Source of the DNA: Actinoplanes xinjiangensis
GTDB taxonomy: Bacteria > Actinomycetota > Actinomycetes > Mycobacteriales > Micromonosporaceae
Length of the DNA: 64,000 nt
Direction of reading: 5' to 3'
Assembly: GCF_003148685.1 (NCBI RefSeq)
Contig: NZ_QGGR01000011.1
Location: 236,232-300,231 of the forward strand
Shown here: positions 60,764-64,000 of the stretch, in pieces
How the letters are laid out: the number at the start of each line of letters is the position of its first letter
How positions within the stretch are numbered: position 1 is the stretch's first letter
Notes under the pieces: generated by a model
Seen by the model: only the letters and a program-made list of their open reading frames with translations
Database searches by the model: none
What the model was told of the DNA's origin: nothing
Made by a program: the position numbers and the translations under genes

Positions 60764-60976
60764 CGCGTTCGCCTCCAAGCCTGGCCCGGCCACATCGGCG
60801 CATCGGGGGCCATCCGCAGCGGCGGGTCGCTGTCAGGTGGACAGCGCCATGAAGGGCCACCGGTAGCGGTCGGGTTGTCAGGAATGCTGCCGGCGCGATT
60901 TCCCCGCAGGATCGTTCCTGGAGAACTACTGACCCCGTGGCGCCGCCGGGAACGGCGCTGATCGGCTGATATTTCT
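60764..60976. other. Non-coding stretch before the dif-like site
   Basis: No gene, repeat or RNA is recognisable here. The last 40 bp become AT-richer (CTGATATTTCTCAGG) towards the dif-like site. Confidence 0.5.
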
Positions 60977-61004
60977 CAGGTCGATAATCGGCATTATGTC
61001 AACT
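60977..61004. other. dif: Probable chromosomal dif site (XerC/XerD recombination site), site 1
   Basis: CAGGTCGATAA-TCGGCA-TTATGTCAACT has the 11-6-11 structure of dif. The right arm matches the XerD-binding arm of E. coli dif (TTATGTTAAAT) at 9 of 11 positions, and the left arm shares the inner ATAA. The AT-rich block is exceptional in this DNA. The form GATAA-N6-TTATGTCAA agrees with what I recall of actinobacterial dif sites. It may resolve chromosome dimers, or it may be an element-borne copy. Confidence 0.65.
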
Positions 61005-61010
61005 TAACTC

Positions 61011-61036
61011 GGGAAGGGGTCCCGGCCGCCCTTCCC
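61011..61036. terminator. Hairpin beside the dif-like site
   Basis: GGGAAGGG (61011-61018) pairs with CCCTTCCC (61029-61036) around a 10-nt loop, 6 bp after site 1. A second inverted repeat, CGCCGTGCAG (61047) with CTGCACGGCG (61091), follows with a 34-nt loop. The function may be terminator or accessory recombination structure. Confidence 0.5.
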
Positions 61037-61467
61037 TGAAGCGCCCCGCCGTGCAGTAACCGGACTGACGAAGGTTCGCCGAGGCGGTCGCTGCACGGCG
61101 TCGTGGCCCGTCACTCAACGGTGCCCTGCGCGGCGGTCGCGAGAGTCAGGCGCGTGAAGAGCCACAGCGGATCTGCGCAAGCGACGGCTCGTGAATCCGG
61201 GTGCGTCGTTGGGCGGCTGCTCGTGGAGGCTCTGACGTCCCGTGCCCCAGTGGGCCTCGATCCAGCCATCACGGCGCTGGTGAAAGGGTGTCCCCTGGGT
61301 GGGAGCCGGTGAGGTTTGCCGGTTGAGGGTGGGCACGCCGTGGCCACCGGGCTGGCGGGTTTCGGCGACGGATGCCGGCGCGTGGCGGCTCGGCGTGAAT
61401 CGGACATGCAGTTCATTACGGGCACGACTGTTATTGATCATGCTTGGACCAGGGCGAACGTCTCAAA

Positions 61468-61495
61468 GTCGTGCATAATATGCCTTATGCAGCAT
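61468..61495. other. dif-like Xer site candidate (site 3) overlapping the recombinase start
   Basis: GTCGTGCATAA-TATGCC-TTATGCAGCAT repeats the ATAA-N6-TTAT pattern, and GCATAATATGC within it is a perfect palindrome. It also contains the -10 element CATAAT and the ATG of the next gene, so it could equally be promoter plus operator. Confidence 0.4.
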
Positions 61496-62434
61496 GTGTC
61501 AATCCCTGAGTTGATCGACGAGTTTCTGGCGGCGCGGGCCACGCGGAAACCCTCGGTGCACACGCTGGCGGCGTACCGTCGCGATCTGCATCTGGTGGTC
61601 CAGCTCGCCGAACCCGCCCCGCTCACGGTGAGTGACCTCTCCCCTCGCGTCCTGCGGGGTGCCTTCGCCCGGTTCGCGGCGTCCCGCTCCCCCGCAAGCG
61701 TCTCGCGGGCCTGGTCGTCGTGGAATGCGTTCTTCACGTTCCTGGTCACGGAGCAGGTGATTCCGGGCAATCCGATGTCGGCGGTGGACAAGCCGCGCGC
61801 GACGGCGCTGGTGCCGAAGCCGTTGCGGGGTGAGGACACGCCGGAGCTGTTGTTGCGGGCGGTCAGTACGAAGGATGACACGCAGCGTGATCCGTGGCCG
61901 GAGCGGGATGTGGTGGTGCTGGCGCTGGCGCTGTGTGCGGGGTTGCGGTTGTCGGAGATGTTGGCGTTGCGGGTGGGTTCGGTGAGTGGGCGTCCGGGTG
62001 AGCGGCGGGTGGAGGTGGCCGGTAAGGGTGGGCGGCCGCGGACGGTGCCGATCGAGGCGGGGCTGGATGCGGCGGTGGGGCGTTATCTGGACAGCCGGCG
62101 GGTGCGGTTCGGGCGGGTGGCGGCGACCGCTCCCCTGCTGGTGGATCGGCGGGGGGTGGCGTTGCAGCGGGGTGGTCTGCAGTATCTGGTGCGGTCGTGT
62201 TACCGGCGGGCGGGTGTGGGTGACCGGGTGCCGCGGGGTGCGCAGTTGCATGCGTTGCGGCATACGTTCGCGACGCGGTTGGCGGAGGACGGGGCGAACG
62301 CGTCGGAGATCATGCGGTTGTTGGGGCATGCGTCGTTGGCGACGTCGCAGTCGTATATCGAGGTGACGGCGGAGCAGCAGCGTGCGGCGGTTCAGGCGAA
62401 CCGGACGAATCGGGTGTTGAGTGAGCTGGGATGA
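61487..62434 (+). CDS. Tyrosine recombinase, Xer-like, next to the dif-like site
   Basis: From ATG 61487 (7 nt after CATAAT, leaderless) the product is 315 aa. An N-terminal SAM-like domain (SVHTLAAYRRDLHLVVQLAE) precedes a catalytic domain with Arg in AGLRLSEMLALR, Lys in VAGKGGRPRTVP, HALRHTFATRLAE, the His in LLGHASLATSQSYIEV and the Tyr in it. Length and motifs fit XerC/XerD rather than large phage integrases. It lies 480 bp from the dif-like site, as single-recombinase genes (XerS, XerH) lie beside their dif sites. Codons are G-ending, unlike the C-ending codons of the recombinase at 22813. Confidence 0.92.
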   Translation: MQHVSIPELIDEFLAARATRKPSVHTLAAYRRDLHLVVQLAEPAPLTVSDLSPRVLRGAFARFAASRSPASVSRAWSSWNAFFTFLVTEQVIPGNPMSAVDKPRATALVPKPLRGEDTPELLLRAVSTKDDTQRDPWPERDVVVLALALCAGLRLSEMLALRVGSVSGRPGERRVEVAGKGGRPRTVPIEAGLDAAVGRYLDSRRVRFGRVAATAPLLVDRRGVALQRGGLQYLVRSCYRRAGVGDRVPRGAQLHALRHTFATRLAEDGANASEIMRLLGHASLATSQSYIEVTAEQQRAAVQANRTNRVLSELG

Positions 62435-62459
62435 CACCGGTCTGCCAGAATCCGCAGGT

Positions 62460-62609
62460 ATGAGTGAAGAGAAGTTCGACCGGCGGTCGCTGTTCGGGCG
62501 GTTGCTGCTGGTGGCCGGGGGTGTGGCGACGTTGACGACGTTGTCGGGCTGTCCGGGTGGCGATCAGGGCGACGATGACGACGACGGTGGCGAGGACGAC
62601 GACGATTGA
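62460..62609 (+). CDS. Tiny Tat-type lipoprotein (49 aa) with acidic tail
   Basis: From ATG 62460 the peptide has a twin-arginine-like start (DRRSLFGRLLLVAGGVATL), then the lipobox LSGC. The mature part after Cys is only about 20 residues, almost all Gly and Asp. It would be a lipid-anchored acidic peptide outside the membrane. It follows the recombinase gene by 25 bp and ends at a strong terminator, so the two may be co-transcribed. Confidence 0.6.
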   Translation: MSEEKFDRRSLFGRLLLVAGGVATLTTLSGCPGGDQGDDDDDGGEDDDD

Positions 62610-62629
62610 GTACGGATCCGGGTACGGAT

Positions 62630-62662
62630 GACGGCCACTCCCCTGCGGTGGGAGTGGCCGTC
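62630..62662 (+). terminator. Hairpin terminator, 13-bp perfect stem
   Basis: GACGGCCACTCCC (62630-62642) pairs exactly with 62650-62662 around a 7-nt loop and is followed by TCGTCGTTGC. It closes the recombinase/lipoprotein unit. Confidence 0.8.
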
Positions 62663-62770
62663 GTCGTTGCGGGGTGACTTCGGTCTATCGGTGAGGTCGA
62701 TACCGATGGACCGTTTTCGTCGACTTCGGTAGCTGTTGGCGCCCGGGTGGGGGCGGGCAGGCTGGGCGGC

Positions 62771-63712
62771 ATGCGGGTGGTGGCGTTGTGGGTGCTGGCG
62801 ACGTGGTGCGCCGAGTGTGTGTGGGGTGGTTTCACGGTCGTGGACTATCCGTTGGTGGCGTTGTTCCTGGGGCCGTTGTACGGCAGTGTCGCGGTGCTGA
62901 TCCGGGAGGTGGCGCGGCGGCGTGGTGGTGGCTGGCCGGTGATGGTGCTGTTGGCGGCGGCGTTCGGGGTGGTGCAGGCGGGGCTGGTGGATCAGAGCCT
63001 GTTCGATCGGGCGGCGCTTGCGGGGACGGAGTTCGCGGAGTGGAACCGGGCTGCCGAGGCGACGTGGGTGCCGGGTCTGGGGTTCAGTGCCGAGCAGTTG
63101 TTCGAGTGGGTGCGTAACCATGTGTGGCTGAGTGTGTGTGCGCCGATCGCGGTGGTGGAGGCGTGTTCGGCGCCGGCGGTGCGGCGGGTGCCGTGGTTGT
63201 CGCGGCGGGGTGTGGTGGGGCTGGTGGTGCTGTATGTGCTGGGCAGTGTGGTGAATTGGTCGGGTTCGGGCCGGGTGGTGTCGTCGGTGCAGGTGGCGGC
63301 GGTGCTGGTGGTCGCGGCGGGTCTGGTGGCTGCGGCGTTGTGGACCTGTCCCCCGGCGCGGCCGGAGTCGGTGTCGCGGGTGGGTCCGCTGGTTCTGGGT
63401 GTGCTGGTGCTGGTGGTGGAGTTGGGTGCCTGGTTCTTCGGTGGGGGTTGGCTGGGGCTGGGTCTGCGGGTGGTGGCGTTGCTGCTGGTGGTGGTTCTGG
63501 CGGTGCGGTGGGCGCGGTCGGGGCGGCATGTGGTGGCGGTGTGGGGCGCCGGGTTGGTGTCGGCGGCGGTGGGGGCGTTTCTGGCTCCGCCGTATGAGGC
63601 GGCGGAGCCGTGGCTGATGGTGGTCAGTGATGTGTTCGGGGCGGTGCTGGTGGCGGGGTTGCTGGTGGTGGCGTGGCGGCGGTCGGGCTCTGTGCGTGTC
63701 GCCCTGCGGTGA
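62771..63712 (+). CDS. Multi-pass membrane protein of unknown function (313 aa)
   Basis: From ATG 62771 the protein has about eight or nine hydrophobic segments (VVALWVLATWCAECVWGGF, LVALFLGPLYGSVAVLI, VGLVVLYVLGSVVNW). A loop with DQSLFDRAALAGTEFAEWNR follows the third. The 3' half is dominated by Val/Leu codons GTG and CTG. There is no transporter signature. CAGGCT lies 7 nt upstream of the ATG. Confidence 0.78.
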   Translation: MRVVALWVLATWCAECVWGGFTVVDYPLVALFLGPLYGSVAVLIREVARRRGGGWPVMVLLAAAFGVVQAGLVDQSLFDRAALAGTEFAEWNRAAEATWVPGLGFSAEQLFEWVRNHVWLSVCAPIAVVEACSAPAVRRVPWLSRRGVVGLVVLYVLGSVVNWSGSGRVVSSVQVAAVLVVAAGLVAAALWTCPPARPESVSRVGPLVLGVLVLVVELGAWFFGGGWLGLGLRVVALLLVVVLAVRWARSGRHVVAVWGAGLVSAAVGAFLAPPYEAAEPWLMVVSDVFGAVLVAGLLVVAWRRSGSVRVALR

Positions 63713-63798
63713 TGACTGCTCCCCCGCGTCGCCGCGGCGCCGGGTCGCTCGTGTTCCGATGCGTACCGGGACTGCTCGCGGGCTCCGGGGCCGGTTAT

Positions 63799-64000
63799 AG
63801 AGCCTGTTTCTGATCTATATAGCGGTGGTTGTGGTACGGGCGTGGCGGCGGGTCATCTGAAGGATTGCCGCCCAGTAGATAATGGTTTCGTGGTGTTCGG
63901 GTAGGCGTTCGTAGTCGCGGGCGCAGCGGCGTCGGCGGGTGAGCCAGGCGAAGGTACGTTCGACGACCCAGCGGCGGGGTAGGACCTGGAACCCTTTGCC
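63799..64000 (-). mobile_element. 3' end of an IS5-family insertion sequence (continues beyond window)
   Basis: The left boundary is near 63799, where the terminal sequence GAGCCTGTTTC starts (typical of the ISL2/IS427 branch of IS5). TA directly before it is a possible target duplication. The element contains the end of a transposase gene and runs off the window. Confidence 0.75.
63815..64000 (-). CDS. C-terminal part of an IS5-family DDE transposase
   Basis: Sixty-one residues are visible: GKGFQVLPRRWVVERTFAWL, TRRRRCARDYERLPEHHETI and IYWAAILQMTRRHAR. RRWVVERTFAWL with the downstream ARDYE carries the last catalytic Glu of the DDE triad (in VERTFAW). The frame is open to the window edge, so the gene starts outside. 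Confidence 0.88.
   Translation of the reverse strand, partial: GKGFQVLPRRWVVERTFAWLTRRRRCARDYERLPEHHETIIYWAAILQMTRRHARTTTTAI

Noticed and set aside
61103..61441. Short open frames on both strands upstream of the Xer-like recombinase
   Set aside because: Codon bias is poor, frames on both strands compete, and no ribosome-binding site, leaderless promoter or motif supports any of them.
62564..63529. Minus-strand open frame opposite the terminal membrane protein
   Set aside because: It is a Pro/His/Arg string produced by antisense reading of Val/Leu/Gly codons, and it crosses a strong terminator.
1..64000. tRNA or rRNA genes, including a tRNA attachment site for the recombinases
   Set aside because: No cloverleaf-like segment with TTCGAATC-type T-arm or rRNA sequence was seen in intergenic regions. 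A covariance-model scan would be needed to be certain.

Overview
The window is chromosomal DNA of a very high-GC actinomycete. A filamentous genus of the Micromonosporaceae/Actinoplanes type fits best, but that is an inference. The supporting signs are strong G/C bias at third codon positions, many GTG/TTG starts, start codons placed 6-7 nt after a TANNNT hexamer (leaderless promoters), a 14-bp CebR-type box before a secreted xylanase, a LAL-type LuxR regulator and paired dynamin-like GTPases.

Layout. 1-8.8 kb: end of a probable threonine aldolase gene, an unknown gene, a secreted GH10 xylanase under a CebR-like operator, a DUF4142 protein, an epoxide hydrolase, a GNAT acetyltransferase whose ribosome-binding site lies in a 14-bp hairpin, and an APH-like phosphotransferase. 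A degraded 1.4-kb stretch follows, with pseudogenes and very strong palindromes. 8.8-13.6 kb: a compact operon for an NRPS-independent siderophore (two IucA/IucC synthetases, a PLP decarboxylase and a membrane protein). 13.8-21.0 kb: FAD dehydrogenase, epimerase, UPF0303 protein, TauE/SafE permease with a coupled 32-aa membrane peptide, EEP nuclease, DHDPS-like lyase and a PadR-regulated membrane protein. 21.2-33.5 kb: ABC-F ATPase, tyrosine recombinase, UppP, DUF3626 and mostly single housekeeping or hypothetical genes, ending with a GntR/UMF1-transporter pair. 33.6-40.5 kb: an operon of an acidic protein and two dynamin-like GTPases, divergent from a LAL regulator. 40.6-46.2 kb: small enzymes and an ABC exporter/two-component operon. 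46.3-53 kb: acyltransferase, MarR-GNAT fusion, APH-like kinase, CadD-like transporter, and an SMR guanidinium exporter behind a guanidine-III riboswitch.

53.0-61.5 kb is an accessory island. A truncated gene runs into a broken recombinase copy. After that come an HNH-like zinc protein, an intact tyrosine recombinase translationally coupled to a large NACHT-type NTPase with a possible PD-(D/E)XK nuclease domain, and a divergent zinc-finger/coiled-coil gene with tiny membrane or orphan ORFs. Three sites of the form ATAA-N6-TTAT lie in the last 2.3 kb. The one at 60977-61004 looks like a chromosomal dif site, and a third tyrosine recombinase gene starts inside the last of them. The window closes with a small Tat lipoprotein, a membrane protein and the 3' end of an IS5-family element.

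By eye, the + strand is G-rich from 1 to about 21 kb, C-rich from about 21 to 53 kb, and G-rich again after 61 kb whatever the gene direction. This suggests a terminus-proximal or inverted segment. The best candidates for new biology are the NACHT-recombinase unit and the dif-like modules around it.
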